Positions 10,160 to 21,781 of a stretch of DNA of 64,000 nt are shown one piece after another. Origin of the DNA: Amphiura filiformis (lineage: Eukaryota > Echinodermata > Ophiuroidea > Amphilepidida > Amphiuridae); contig NC_092646.1 in the NCBI RefSeq assembly GCF_039555335.1, forward strand, positions 20,729,029 through 20,793,028, read 5' to 3'. Within the stretch, counting starts at the first letter, position 1, and every line of letters starts with the position of its first letter. A program made the translations under genes and the position numbers. Below the pieces are notes generated by a model. It was not told the DNA's origin, searched no databases, and worked only from the letters and a program-made list of their open reading frames with translations.

Positions 10160-12273
10160 GGCATAATTTTGATATTCTGTCTTTAACTGGATATATATCG
10201 AGAAGTGCAAGGTGGATATACTAATATACTTTGGGATGTAAATGGTGAGTACAATTTAGAATGCCTAGTTGAGATGGATTTCACAAATAAATATATAAAA
10301 TGTGACCGTCCACGGCGAATGAGCCGTAAATTCCTCCCTGGTCAATTTTGTTTTATTTCGTGTTTAAAAAATAAACATCATAAACTTAAAAATGGTATAT
10401 CATTTGACTTCAAACGATATCCAGAAGCGGGGTTATGGTTTGTTAAACTTTGCTCCTTCAATTAACAAAATTATAGCTTTTTACGTTTTTACATGTGTTT
10501 CTTTTTCCACATTGTTGGCAATAAAAATCAATTTGTGCTGCCGGGTCACAAATAGTTACCAAAATCAGAAAAGTTAAGCTTACGGAAAACTACCCAATAT
10601 GGTGGTATAGGTGACAAGAAATACAATTTGTTCAACATTGATGTAGTATGGTCGTGGTAACCTGTTACCTGTGGCTTAATTAAGTTTCAGTGAAATAATG
10701 TCGCAAGTTAAAAATACAAAATATAGCTCAACATTGAAAATAGAAGCATTTTAACCAGTTCCTTTTTGATAGTTGTGGAGCACCAAATTCATGAAGTCAT
10801 AAAAGAAATCAGGAACCACTTATTCCCATTTTACATATCAACTTTATTTCCCTAATGTGTTAGCAACACATATCCAAAATTATAACGAAATCCGTTGATA
10901 GTAAGCTTTCCAAAATGAAGTGAATTTAAATCATCAGTGATGTACCACCATTTGGCTTCTACTTTTAAAAGCATGTAAGCTACGTTGATACCGATGCCAC
11001 CAATAAAACGAGAAGATTTGCCCCTTCATTTTGCATACCACTTTGTCATTTTTGTTTCTTCACAAAATGCAAAAAATGCAAACAAAAAAATCAATGGGTG
11101 TAGTACCCCTTAATGTGTAAGGATCGATTGAAAATACATTTCTTTTCTAGTTGGCCTATGTACCTTTTATAGAAAACACATAATTATTTGAAGCTCGTAC
11201 GTTTTTAGAGAAATTTTGTGACGTGCCTTCGGTAATTTAATTTCAATAGTATTTACCTTTGTTTACAATTTAAGGGCAGAGTAATGGGAGAGAACATGGA
11301 CCTTTTCGAGCTTCATTATTTCTGAATTGTATGACCAAAGTATATAAAACTATACATTTTTGGAAAGGAAATGAGTCAAGGAATCCCATGGTGACGTCAG
11401 ATTTGTTCAAAAATCTCAAGTTTTTGAAAAAAATCACAAAAAATTCACTTTTTTAACCCAATTTTTTTGTGACAACTTGGAAAAAAATCCGTTCGGAGTA
11501 AAAAAAATTTAGTGAGCTTTTCATGAAGAAGAGACATGAACTTAGGGAAGGTTTTTTTATTTTTTTTTGAAATTCGTCTCTTTTTTCAAAATATTGAAAA
11601 AAACATGTGGAAAAAAGCCATTTTGTCACTCTATTAAGCTAAAAATTGCACATAATGGTGTATATATTTTTGTTTAAAACAAATATTTTGAAAAAATGAA
11701 AAAACCTTCCCTAGACTTTGATGTACTCTAAAGGATAGTGCAAAAAGTTTACCCTTTGCTTGCCTATTTTTCGAGGTATCTTGTCACAAAAATCGCGCAA
11801 TATTCTCAAAAGTGAACTCTGAGAAATCGACGTTTTAGTAAAAAAATGTCAAAATTATGCACAAAACGTCCTTAAATTTTAAAACGGTAAGACTTTCACA
11901 CTTGTAAAAGCTGTATCTGGTGCATGGTCTAAATATGCATCTTTTTGCACCAATGAATCTATAATCTCTGCTTTCAGTGCGCCAAAATTCAAAATAATTA
12001 AAAAATCTAAGTGACATTTTGACTGCAAATTTTTGTTTTTTTTACACCACATTTGCTGACGTTAACAACATACCGAATGCGCCGTAGCAGTACTTCCAGT
12101 GGTGGCACCCCAGCAAACACACAACGTTTTACAGAAAATGTTTAAATGCTGGGTATGGCTCAATCCCGACGCTCAATGTAACTTAAAAACACACTAGGAA
12201 ATTTTGTTATTCCAGAAATAATTTCCATATTCTCAACAGCGCTCTCAAAACCCGTTAATCCAACAGCCATTCA
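10160..12273. other. AT-rich sequence without recognisable gene
   Basis: No domain or splice-supported exon was seen. At about 11060-11116 there is a degraded 3' end of the TTAA MITE family (word GGGTGTAGTACCCCTTAA, complete at 33541-38107). From 11300 to 12050 the sequence is A/T-run rich and resembles the interior of the TTAA element at 49300-50410 only in composition. Confidence 0.45.
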
Positions 12274-12538
12274 ATTGTATTCTATTAGAGAATGAATTTG
12301 GAGAAAACCTTCTGATAATTACAAACACTCGCTGAGCAGCAAGACCTTCCTCTAAGCTTTTAATCCGATAAGCTGATTATCTATTTGTTTTCATGAATTG
12401 GAAGACATTCTTTGATGTATTACTGAGCTCAATCATCTGAAATTACTGGAGCGTGAGCCATCCAGGCTGGAGGCTCAGCATAGTATTTTATTAACAGAAG
12501 GTTTTCTCCAAATTCATTTCTCACATTCAGAATACAAT
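12274..12538. mobile_element. MITE with ~41-bp inverted repeats
   Basis: Left arm 12274-12314 (ATTGTATTCT...GAGAAAACCTTCTG) pairs with right arm 12495-12538. A second, interrupted copy starts at about 40924, breaks at about 41060 and resumes at about 41781-41820, showing that another sequence of about 720 bp inserted into that copy. Confidence 0.7.
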
Positions 12539-13030
12539 TTTATTGCAATTTATATTGCCCTGCCTCTTCGCAATTAATACAGCCAATTAAATAATACAGC
12601 TTACATAATTCAGTATTTTTTTAAACAATATAACTTTTATTGCTTTAATTACCATGATTACAAATTTTTCAAATAAAAGCTGAAAACATATTTATGCTTA
12701 ATTTATCTTCTTTATGTCAACAAATTGCCCAAGAACAGTTCATTTTAAAATGGAAATGGCTCGGTATGAAAGTTTCTGATTGCAATATTTGATTGATTAC
12801 TTTATACGATTGATATTTAATCGTCCACAAAACAAACTTTATAAATCTAATGATATAGCTTGATATGTATTTAAGTATAATTATGAAGCTGAGAGGAAAA
12901 GTCGTCCATCATTTGAATATTTTGACCTTTCGTATTGAAGATATACACCCCCCAAAAAAAAAAAATAAAGTCTTAAAAATATCCCTGGCGCATGACTTAT
13001 AGCCTGGATTGAGAAAACACTCGCTTGCGG

Positions 13031-13526
13031 CAGGGGCGTAGCAAGAGCATCAGGGGGCCCATGGACAAGGAGCAGTACGGGCCCTTTTAACCAAGGCGGG
13101 ATTTACCTTATGGGGGCCTGGGCCAGGCCAAAATTCGGAGGCTCCGGGCTCACGTGCTGAGGAAGGCATGTGCACTCAAGTCAGTGGCCAAGTTTTGGTT
13201 TACATAATATAGAGGGGGAGTAACATATTTCGTTCCGATGTTGCGCAAAGCACACGAAAAAATTTAATTTCAGACTATTTTAGCTCCAGATCAACATGGG
13301 TTTTGCTATTTGAATGTGCGCGAAGCGCTGCTGTTGTTGCAGTTAAAAGAATGATGCATAGGGCAATGTTGGGGCCCTTGACCCGGGCCCATCTGGCCCA
13401 ATGGTAAATCTGGTCCTGCTCTCCATTATCAGCCCTTATTTCATTTTCGCTTTTGTACTCGGGGCCCCTGACCTCCCGGGGCCCATGGACGTCGTCCACC
13501 CTGTCCTCCCGCTTGCTACGCACCTG
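13031..13526. mobile_element. hAT MITE (CAGGGGCGTAGC...GCTACGCACCTG)
   Basis: Inverted ends CAGGGGCGTAGCAAG and CTTGCTACGCACCTG. The 8-bp direct repeat CGCTTGCG flanks the element (13022-13029 and 13527-13534), with one extra G on the left. The roughly 496-bp interior is GC-rich with GGGCCC words. Short frames within it are not transposase. Confidence 0.7.
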
Positions 13527-13534
13527 CGCTTGCG

Positions 13535-15176
13535 TGCCGCAGACTCCCCGGGCGCAGACTTCGGTTCATGCGCTAATATAATATGAGATGTGGTTATTTT
13601 ACGTCTAATTAAAATATAAAAATTGGACCAGTCTTCTTTTTGTCATTAGACATTACTAAATATCAGCCGCAAAAAAGAAAGCAACGGTGAAATAGTCTTC
13701 AAAAACAGTTCTGATGATAAAAATAGTTCTGATGATTTTGTAATAACCATTTCAGGCACTGTCGTGTCTCAGGTGTTTTTCTTCTTTTCTTTCTTGCTTT
13801 TCACAGGCACATTTCTGAAAGAGAAATGGGTCAAATTACAAACTACCCACTATCCACTGCACTGTCAGCACTTTATGGATATTTAAACATCTCAAAAATG
13901 TAACTCCCCCCCCCCCCCTTAAATAATGGTCATTATTCAAAAACGGGCACCTCATTTGTAGCAATTGTCTAAATATTGACGTCACAGTGTACATTTAAAT
14001 CAATGTAACCCAAGATTTGAAAGTTGCAGTATTTATTAAAAATATTGAATTGTATTCTGTATAATGGAAGGAAATCTGCTCAGCTCTCATGGGAATGTTC
14101 GTTTTGTTTCATGCATTTGGGGGTCAAAATGTCGGGAAAATCATTTTCCCGACATTCCCAGTCAATATCAATTGTCAGTTATTCAAGCAGAATAAAGCCA
14201 CACCCGATATTAACTAATATGAAAGTGAATATTATAACAACAGTAACAAGAGACACTTGTAAAAACCATTCACATGAATTTACAACTAAAAACGTCAATG
14301 TGTGTAATGATATAATGAGTGTTTTTGTATTGTTGTAATCTGGACCTCACTATATTAAATTGAATGGTGTTTTGTTGTTTTTTCTGGGCTATCGTGTCAA
14401 TTCTGCTTCCAACGCATTTTACAGATTTGTAATACAATAGGCCGTTTTTGAATAATGGTCATTATTTAAGGGGGCTAGTTAATTATTTTGAGACGTCTAT
14501 AAGAAGTCAATAGTATTCGGACTGCACCCGGGACTGCAAGAAAGTGGTTTATTATTTCACAGGTTGGTTATACATTTTTTGTTCTTTTTCCTGGAATTAT
14601 AGAAACCTTGGTTTCATAATTACTAAATTGTTGTGCTGATAGTGCAGTGGATAGTGATGGGCTTACAGCTTTACGCAACATGTAATAATAAATCAAAGGA
14701 AAAAAAATATACATTGCTAATAATTTTAATTGATTACATATTGTTATTGGACTCTTCCAAGGCTAATGATTCCGATATATTGATTAAAACGTAGCCGAGC
14801 ACCGTAAAGTCTAGTCTCTATGTAACCGTGTATGTATAAAATTAAGAAAATGCAAATAAAGGCAAAAGAGATAACTAATTTTTATCCTATCAACAATGAT
14901 TTTTCGATTTCTTACGCAGTAAAAATAATATCAACTTTACTTTTTTCGCCTATATAAAGCAGTTATTCCTGCATGAAACAAGAGTTGGTGGGCTGAAAAG
15001 TCTGGAATTCCAGACAAAAAAGCTATAAAAATTTCAAAATCCTCTGGAAGGGGGAGTACATTTTTTTCTGGAATATATGGGAGACCGGGGATGGTTGTTA
15101 CAAAAGTTACATTTTATGCTTTATCAACTATAGTCGAGGATATCGACCATTGACGACCCAGTATAAGTGCGAAATT
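13535..15176. other. Intergenic sequence without recognisable gene
   Basis: A 104-codon plus-strand open frame at 14024-14338 has no recognisable domain. Near 13905-13935 and 14445-14480 the words TTAAATAATGGTCATTATTCAAAAACGG and its reverse complement bracket about 560 bp, suggesting a degraded inverted-repeat element. Confidence 0.4.
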
Positions 15177-16014
15177 GCATCACCCATCAGTGGCGTAGCC
15201 AATGGGCAAAGCGTGTGAAGTCTTCCTTCTTGTCGCCCCGGATGCTAGCCGCTTTGATATTTTTGTATGCCTTTTTTTGTGTCCGTTTTTGACCTTTTCT
15301 TCACATTTGCCCCTGAAAGTTGTCTTGTTCCCCGTATATAGCATCTGAAAAAGTTCTGGCTGCACCTGCCATGCTCCCCCTCTTAGACTGGGTCAATATT
15401 TCATAATAGCGAAAAATGTGAAAAATCATGAATTAAATGTTGTTAAATAATGTTAGACCCAACAAGTTTTCAAGTTCCCCTTGACAAACCTGATGATGAA
15501 CACTTAATATGTTAATTCTTTACAAACTTGGTATTTCCCGTGATTTTTTAATAAAAGCTGTAGAACGTCGGGTAATATAAACTTTTCTGAATCAATCCAT
15601 TTAGTGCAATAATCGTAATAAATCGTAGTATATCAATACTGTCAATAATTATTAAAACGACCTTTAGACTAAGTTTTGCTTGAAAAGATGTATTACTAGG
15701 ACGTCATTGCATTGGACAATTTCGGCGCCCGGGAATTTTCAATATCACGTGCTGAGAAACGGCTGTATTAATTCGTTTTATATGGTCAATATGAGTTTGT
15801 TTCAAATAAAACCACGTGATTTGTGCTTGATTATATCAGGCGGATTTATCCTAAATCTTCTTCTTTCTTCTTTAGTAGAACCGAAAAACGCTATGGTGCC
15901 AGACGCTTGCACCAATTTCGACCATTATTATTATATTTTGATGGATCCAAGTGTGTGAAAGTATTGGATCCAAAACATAATATTGATAAAATTGGATGCT
16001 TTACGCCCAATATT

Positions 16015-16095
16015 TATTGGTCTCGCTATGAGTTTTAAAATATTGGACTTGACTACGTCTCGTCCAATATTTTAAAACTCATAGTTCGACCAATA
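16015..16095. repeat. Long hairpin
   Basis: CTATGAGTTTTAAAATATTG and its reverse complement form a stem of about 34 bp around a short loop (TTGACTACGTCTC). The outer stem TATTGGTC/GACCAATA is separated by a 2-3 base mismatch. Confidence 0.65.
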
Positions 16096-17639
16096 GAAGA
16101 CCCAAGTATAGATAAAATAATCAAGTGCCATTTTGACGAAATTGAGTTATTGGCAGATTATAAGTCACTGGGGGTCAAACATTTTTTTCCTGAAAAGTAG
16201 GGGTCACGTGAGGGGTCAAGTGGGGTCAAAATTTCAAAGTGGTCCGATTTGTTTCAAATTGGTTCCAAATTATTCGATAGGGTACAAGGATTACAAAAAT
16301 ATACAGTTTGCCATATCTAACGTGCTTAGTTTAGCAGTTCAAGGTCAATCAAAAGTCAAACGAGGTCAAATTTTCAACAACATCTGATTGCATAAATGAT
16401 ACACCAAATTGTTCCTCTCAATATGGGCATTTTAAAAATGTATACTTTTAACTATTATTAGCTTTGAATTTTGTGAAAAATGCAATTGTTTAAATCTGAC
16501 CCATGGTTTTAGTAGAAAAAGTAGTCAAGTACAAAATACTGATTATTGATTATAGAAAATCAATAAATGACAAATCGTTGATTGATAGCTAAATTAAGTA
16601 CAATATCCATATCAATTCATTACCAGGTGGTGGCCGCATTGCATTCTCTAAATTCAGTAAATTTTTTAAAACGCTTGAAATATCACAAACAAATAGGCCT
16701 ATGTTGATAAATAATATAAATACAAGCTAAAACCGTTGGGGGTCGATAATGAACCCCACAAAACTAACCGACTATATTGGAAAATGCCATACGACCGGGC
16801 GGTTTCACAAGTTGCCGGCTCGATCATGTCATCCGCCGCCTGTTCATTACAGCAAGTTTTATACCAAAATAACTAAGTTTGTGGTCAATAGAAACAATTC
16901 ATAAATTTAAACCCATTTTATTCAAAACTGTTAATATTTTGGCACTAAACTACTTAATCCACTAATAACTTCTACACAGATAGTGGTCAAAGGTCACGTA
17001 AGGGTCATTTTGTGAAAATATAAAAAATGCTACTCCTACTTTAAACTGCATGTTATGACCACCAAACGTGATCTGAAGAACCGCTGACCCAAGCTTCAAA
17101 TAAGTTGTACCACAGATTGGGGTCAAAGTTCATGTAAGGCTTAATAGGAGTCATTTTGCGTGAATATTTGCGTAAAATGTAATGAAGCAGCTATCATTAG
17201 AGGCAGCAATTTGGCAGATAACTTGTTCCGGGAGACAGCTTGTCTGCTATTTTGATAACAAGCATATTGTTTCCAAGAAAGTGAAGTAAATAGTGAAATT
17301 CCCGAAGTATTATTAAAACAGTATCTTAACCACAGTAATGACCAAACTGGACATGTCTAAGATCGCCCAGTGGAATAGCCCATTTTGTGGTTAGTTAAAT
17401 AGTATTTAGATCACAGGAAATTATGGTGTCCCATGATGCATTTATGAAAATACACACTAAGGGTATGTGGTAAATGCTACATAGTTGCCTCTGATTGCGC
17501 AATAATGGTGAATACTTGTGCGGTGGCGGTTTGGTGGTCAAATGTTATTCCTTCCCATGATGTATTTATGAAAATCAATACATACACACTAAGGCTACAA
17601 TTTAGATGCTATAGTTTCTACCAAAATTGTGAAATATGT

Positions 17640-19475
17640 CCGATTAAGCTAAAACTTAGTACAAATAATCCTTGATATAAGGGGATCATGAAACATCATC
17701 TGAGGTCATCCAAGGTCAAAGGTCAAATGTTAAAGCTGCTCCGATGAGGCTGTAACTCTAGGAAACAATCCCCGGCAATTGGGGAGTATGAAACGGTAAA
17801 GGTCATCTGAGGTCAAAGGTCAGGTCCAATTTAAAGTTGCTCCGATTGGGCTATATTTGGAGAAAATGATCCCTGACACTTGGGTAATATGAAACCACAA
17901 AGGTCATGTGAGCTCAAAGGTCAGGTCAAATTTAAAGTTGCTCCGATGGGGCTGTAACTGCGGGACAACAATCCGCGACATTTGGGGTGTAACTTGGGAA
18001 AAATGATCCCTGACACTCGGGGAGTATAAAACCACAAAGGTCATCTAAGGTAAAAGGTCAGGTCAAATTTAAAGTTGCTCCGATTGGGATGTATACTCTG
18101 GTTGCTCTACGAAAAAAGGAATTACTATCGAAACCACTTATCTATCCTTCCCCTGCTGATGCCCTATTATATAGCAATCAACATGGTGTGAAAAGTGTGC
18201 CAGCAGATTCCATAATACCATTATTACATAACAATTTTCTATCTTTTGGCGTGTCTACTGTGGTTTATCATTGGGGTGGGCTTGTCCAGCTGGGAGTGAA
18301 TTTGACTAAAGGGGGTATTACTAGTAATTGGTCCTGGATAAACACCCCTTTTTCATAGAGCAAGAGGACTATAACTCAGGGGAAATGATCCCTGACACTT
18401 GACAAGTATGAAACTGCAAAGGTCATCCAAGGTCAAAGGTCAGGTCAAACTTAATATTGATCTGATCATGCTGTAACTCAAGGAAAACAATCCCTGACAC
18501 TTCCGCAACTATAAAACTGCAAAGGTCATCTGAGGTCAAAGGTCAGATCAAATTTAAAGTTGCTCCGATTGAAGTGCAACTCGGGGAAATGATATGATCC
18601 CTGACACTTCAGGAGTATAAACTGCAAAGGTCATTTGAGGTCAAAGGTCAGGTCAAATTTAAAATTGTTCTGATTGAAGTACAACTCGGAGAAATGATCC
18701 CTGACACTTCAGGAGTATGAAACTGCAAAGGTCATCCAAGGTCAAAGGTCAGGTCAAATTTAAAATTGCTCCGATTGAAGTGCAACTCAGAGAAATGATA
18801 TGATCCCTGACATTTCAGGAGTATGAAACTGCAAAGGTCATCTGAGGTCAAAGGTCATCTGAGGTCAAAAGTCAGGTCAAATTTAAAATTGTTCTGATTG
18901 AAGTGCAACTCGGAGAAATGATCCCTCACACTTCAGGAGTATGAATCGGTCATCTGAGGTCAAAGGTCAGGTCAAATATAAAATTGTTCCGATCGAACCT
19001 GCAGAAAATGATCCCTGACACTTCGGAAGTATGAAACCGTAAAGGTCATCCAAGGTCAAAGTTCAGGTCAAATTTGGAGTTGCTCTGATCGGGCTGTAAC
19101 TTGCAGAAAATGATCCGTGAGTATGAAACCGTAACGGTCATCTGAGGTCAAAGGTCAGGACAAAATGTAAGTTGCTCTGATCGGGCTGTAACTTGGGGAA
19201 ACCCTAAAGGTCATCCAAGGTCAAAGGTCAATTCAAATTCAAAGTTGCTCCAATCAGGCTGTAACTTGCGGAAAATGATCCCTAACACCTGGGAGTAAAG
19301 GTCATCCGAGGTCACTGGTCAGGAAAGGTCAAATGAGGTCAAATGTTAAAGAAGGTCCGATTGGGCTAAAATGTGATGCAAATTATCCTTGAGTTGAGAG
19401 AGTATGATTAGTCAACCTGAGTTTACCCACGGTCAAAGGTTAAATGAGGTAAATTAAAGGTCACCGCCTGATATT
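17640..19475. repeat. Tandem minisatellite rich in AGGTCA nuclear-receptor half-sites
   Basis: Degenerate tandem units of about 105-120 bp. Each contains a form of AAAGGTCATCTGAGG, TCAAAGGTCAGGTCAAATTT, a GTTGCTCCGATTGGGCTGTAAC segment and AATGATCCCTGACACTT. Over a dozen units are visible. The unit core reads AGGTCAAAGGTCAGGTCA, which includes AGGTCA-A-AGGTCA, the DR1 consensus recognised by RXR/HNF4/COUP-type receptors. More decayed copies extend back to about 16195. A related array in the opposite orientation lies at 41930-42720. Confidence 0.8.
18089..18358 (+). other. 89-codon open frame interrupting the minisatellite
   Basis: Non-satellite DNA of about 270 bp lies between satellite units and is open throughout on the plus strand. 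The start overlaps satellite sequence, so it is not a gene start. The encoded peptide (ending in NWSWINTPFS) is not recognised. It may be a captured exon or transposon fragment; function cannot be assigned. Confidence 0.3.
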
Positions 19476-19637
19476 CGTGGCTCGTGAGCCACACTAGCTC
19501 TAGTTGAATTTTCTATCATATAAGGCATAATGTTGTTAATGCTTTTGAGGTCTGTACATAACGTGTCCAATATGATATGATCCAAGCAAATGTACCTATT
19601 TTCAAGCAAAGCATAGGCCTAGTCCAAAGGTCGAGTT

Positions 19638-20327
19638 ATGTACGTCATCCACCAGTGGAGCTCCTGCGCCCCTCCGCAGAACTTTTATTAATAAAATAAG
19701 AAAATAATTTACTCCGACCGTGGATGTTCTGCGCCCCCGAGCGCAGAAATGATCCACCAGTATTAGGCCCTATAATAAGAAAATGTATTATATTGCTTCC
19801 GAGCGCAGTTACTCCAACAGTGGATGTTCTGCGCCCGAGCGCAGCAATGATCCACCGTTACATATAAGGGACTGCGCCCGGGCGCATGAACTCCGACCGT
19901 GGATGTTCTGCGCCCGAGCGCAAAAATGATCCACCGTTATTATAATACGAAAATCTATTATTTTACTTCCGAGCGCAGCAACTCCGACAGTGGATTCTCT
20001 GCGCCCGAGCGCAGCAATGATCCACCGTTACGTATAAGGGACTGCGCCCGGGCGCATCAACTCCGACAGTGGATGTTCTGCGCCCGAGCGCAGCAATGAT
20101 CCACCGTTACGTATAAGGGACTGCGCCCGGGCGCATCAACTCCGACAGTGGATGTTCTGCGCCCGAGCGCAGCAATGATCCACCGTTATTATAATACGAA
20201 AATCTATTATTTTACTTCCGAGCGCAGCAACTCCGACAGTGGATTCTCTGCGCCCCCGAGCGCAGAACATCCACTACCGGAAGTTCTGCGGAGGGGCGCA
20301 GGAGCTCCACTGGTGGATGACGTACAT
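19638..20327. mobile_element. GC-rich palindromic array bounded by perfect 47-bp inverted repeats
   Basis: Positions 19638-19684 and 20281-20327 are exact reverse complements (47 of 47), beginning ATGTACGTCATCCACC. Between them lie tandem units (79 bp between the units at 20061 and 20140). Each contains the palindromes CTGCGCCCGAGCGCAG and TGCGCCCGGGCGCA plus the words GTGGATGTTC and ATGATCCACCG. Every unit can fold, and the whole segment can fold end to end. The composition is sharply different from the AT-rich surroundings. No protein is encoded; a non-autonomous foldback-type transposon is the best description. Confidence 0.75.
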
Positions 20328-20645
20328 ACATGAAAGGTCCTGTAAAGAATTATTGACAGTATTGATACTACGATTTATTACGATTATTGCAATAAATTGA
20401 TTGATTCAGAAAAGTTTATGGTACCCGATGTTCTATAGATTTTAATTTAAAAAATCACGGGAAATACCAAGTTTGCAAAGAATTAAGTGTTTATCATCCG
20501 GTTTGTCAAGTAGAACTTGAAAACTTGTTGGGTCTAACATTATTTAACAACATTTAATTCATGATTTTTCACATTTATCGCTACTTTGTCAAATATTGAC
20601 CCGGTCTAAGAGGGTGAGCATGGTGGGTGCAGCCAGGACTTTTTC

Positions 20646-21131
20646 CGGGGGGCACTTCAATATGAAATGGATATAGGTGTAGGGCTGGCACTTTCGCACT
20701 AAGGGGCATTCGGTGAGAGCAAAATGTAAAAAATATGGGGTCAATGGGTGAGAGCGTGATTTTTGGCATTCGGTGAGAGCAAAATGTAAAGAATATGGGG
20801 TCATTGGGTGAGAACAATACCTTTTTTGGAAATGGAACCTTTGGGTGAGAGCCGAAACAGCACCACAGAAACATCAAACACGAATTTTGAGTTCTAAATG
20901 GCTTCAAATTTCTTTGTTTTTTCAAAATAAGTAACAAAATCAGTGATAAATGAAAGTTGCTGTTCAAATAAAATAAAAAATAAGGGTCTTTGGGTGACAG
21001 ATCAAATGGAAAAATAAGGGGTCTTCGGGTGACAGAGCATGTGTTCTTACAAAAATATGGGGTCTTTGGGTGACAGCGACGCTTAACAGCCCTACATACG
21101 CGTCACCTCCAAAGTTGAGTGCCCCCCCCGG
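20646..21131. mobile_element. Insertion in the right arm of the large inverted repeat
   Basis: The intact left arm reads AACTTTTTCAG where the right arm is split. GGACTTTTTC occurs on both sides of the insert (20636-20645 and 21132-21141), a likely target duplication of 8-10 bp. The insert has inverted GGGGGGCACTTC/GAGTGCCCCCCCC ends and internal repeats of GGGTGAGAGC and GGGTGACAG. A partial relative occurs at 31840-32056. Confidence 0.65.
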
Positions 21132-21711
21132 GGACTTTTTCAGATGCTACGAGGGGAAAAAGACAACTTTCAGGGCCATCAGGGGCAAATGTGAAGAAAA
21201 GGTAATCAAAAATGGACTAAAAAGTACAAAAAAAGGCATACAAAAATATCAAAGCGGCTAGCATCCGGGCGACAAGAAGGGAAGACTTCACACCCTTTGC
21301 CCATTGGCTTCGCCACTGATGGTTGATGCAGTTGTCCTCCCTAAACATGGGCATTGCATCCCCATCAGAATACACAAAACACCGTATACTATATGTTGGT
21401 CAATAGATGCCAAATTGCCCCCCCCCCATTTCATTTTGCAGCCATTGTTTCTCGTTAACCCCCTTAGCACTACCTGTCGATCTAACATTGCCTCTGATTG
21501 GTCAATTACATGATATCTTCACTTTAATCACCAATCAGAATGAAGCTTTGTAAATAATTCACCCCAATTTTTTTGTGTAGTGAAATTATTCTAACAATGT
21601 TGCTGATTGGTCCAATTGATAATGAAAACTTCTTTTTGGCCAATCGGCAGGTAGTTCTCATGGGGTTAATTTGACTTACATTTCATATCTCATGGGGTTA
21701 ATTTGACTTAC

Positions 21712-21781
21712 ATTTCATTATCTTTTCCAACTATCACAACAGTCTTGTCATGGAGAGCGAGTCGATCTTCGGGCGTAAGAT
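21712..21781 (-). CDS. Secreted-protein exon 2
   Basis: 70 nt between a GTTTACAG acceptor and an ATGTAAGT donor. It continues the exon 1 frame with 23 codons (starting DLTPEDRLALH) and leaves two bases for the next exon. Confidence 0.5.

Larger units (their letters stand above)
15177..21330. repeat. 6.15-kb large inverted repeat
   Basis: The left arm (about 15177-15670) and the right arm (about 20334-21330) are reverse complements over roughly 490 bp. The right arm is longer because of an insertion at 20646-21131. The outer ends read TGCATCACCCATCAGTGGCG and, inverted, TGCATCAACCATCAGTGGCG. The interior holds the AGGTCA minisatellite and the GC-rich palindromic array. No target duplication was found, so this may be a long-TIR transposon or an inverted segmental duplication. 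No transposase or polymerase was recognised inside. Confidence 0.65.

Noticed and set aside
17640..20327. CRISPR-like array
   Set aside because: Units are contiguous degenerate tandem repeats without unique equal-length spacers, in a eukaryotic context.
15188..21318. hAT element with CAGTGGCG...CGCCACTG ends and 8-bp duplication
   Set aside because: The adjacent 8 bp are inverted (TCACCCAT/ATGGTTGA), not direct, so the inverted repeat extends past these words; no hAT duplication here.
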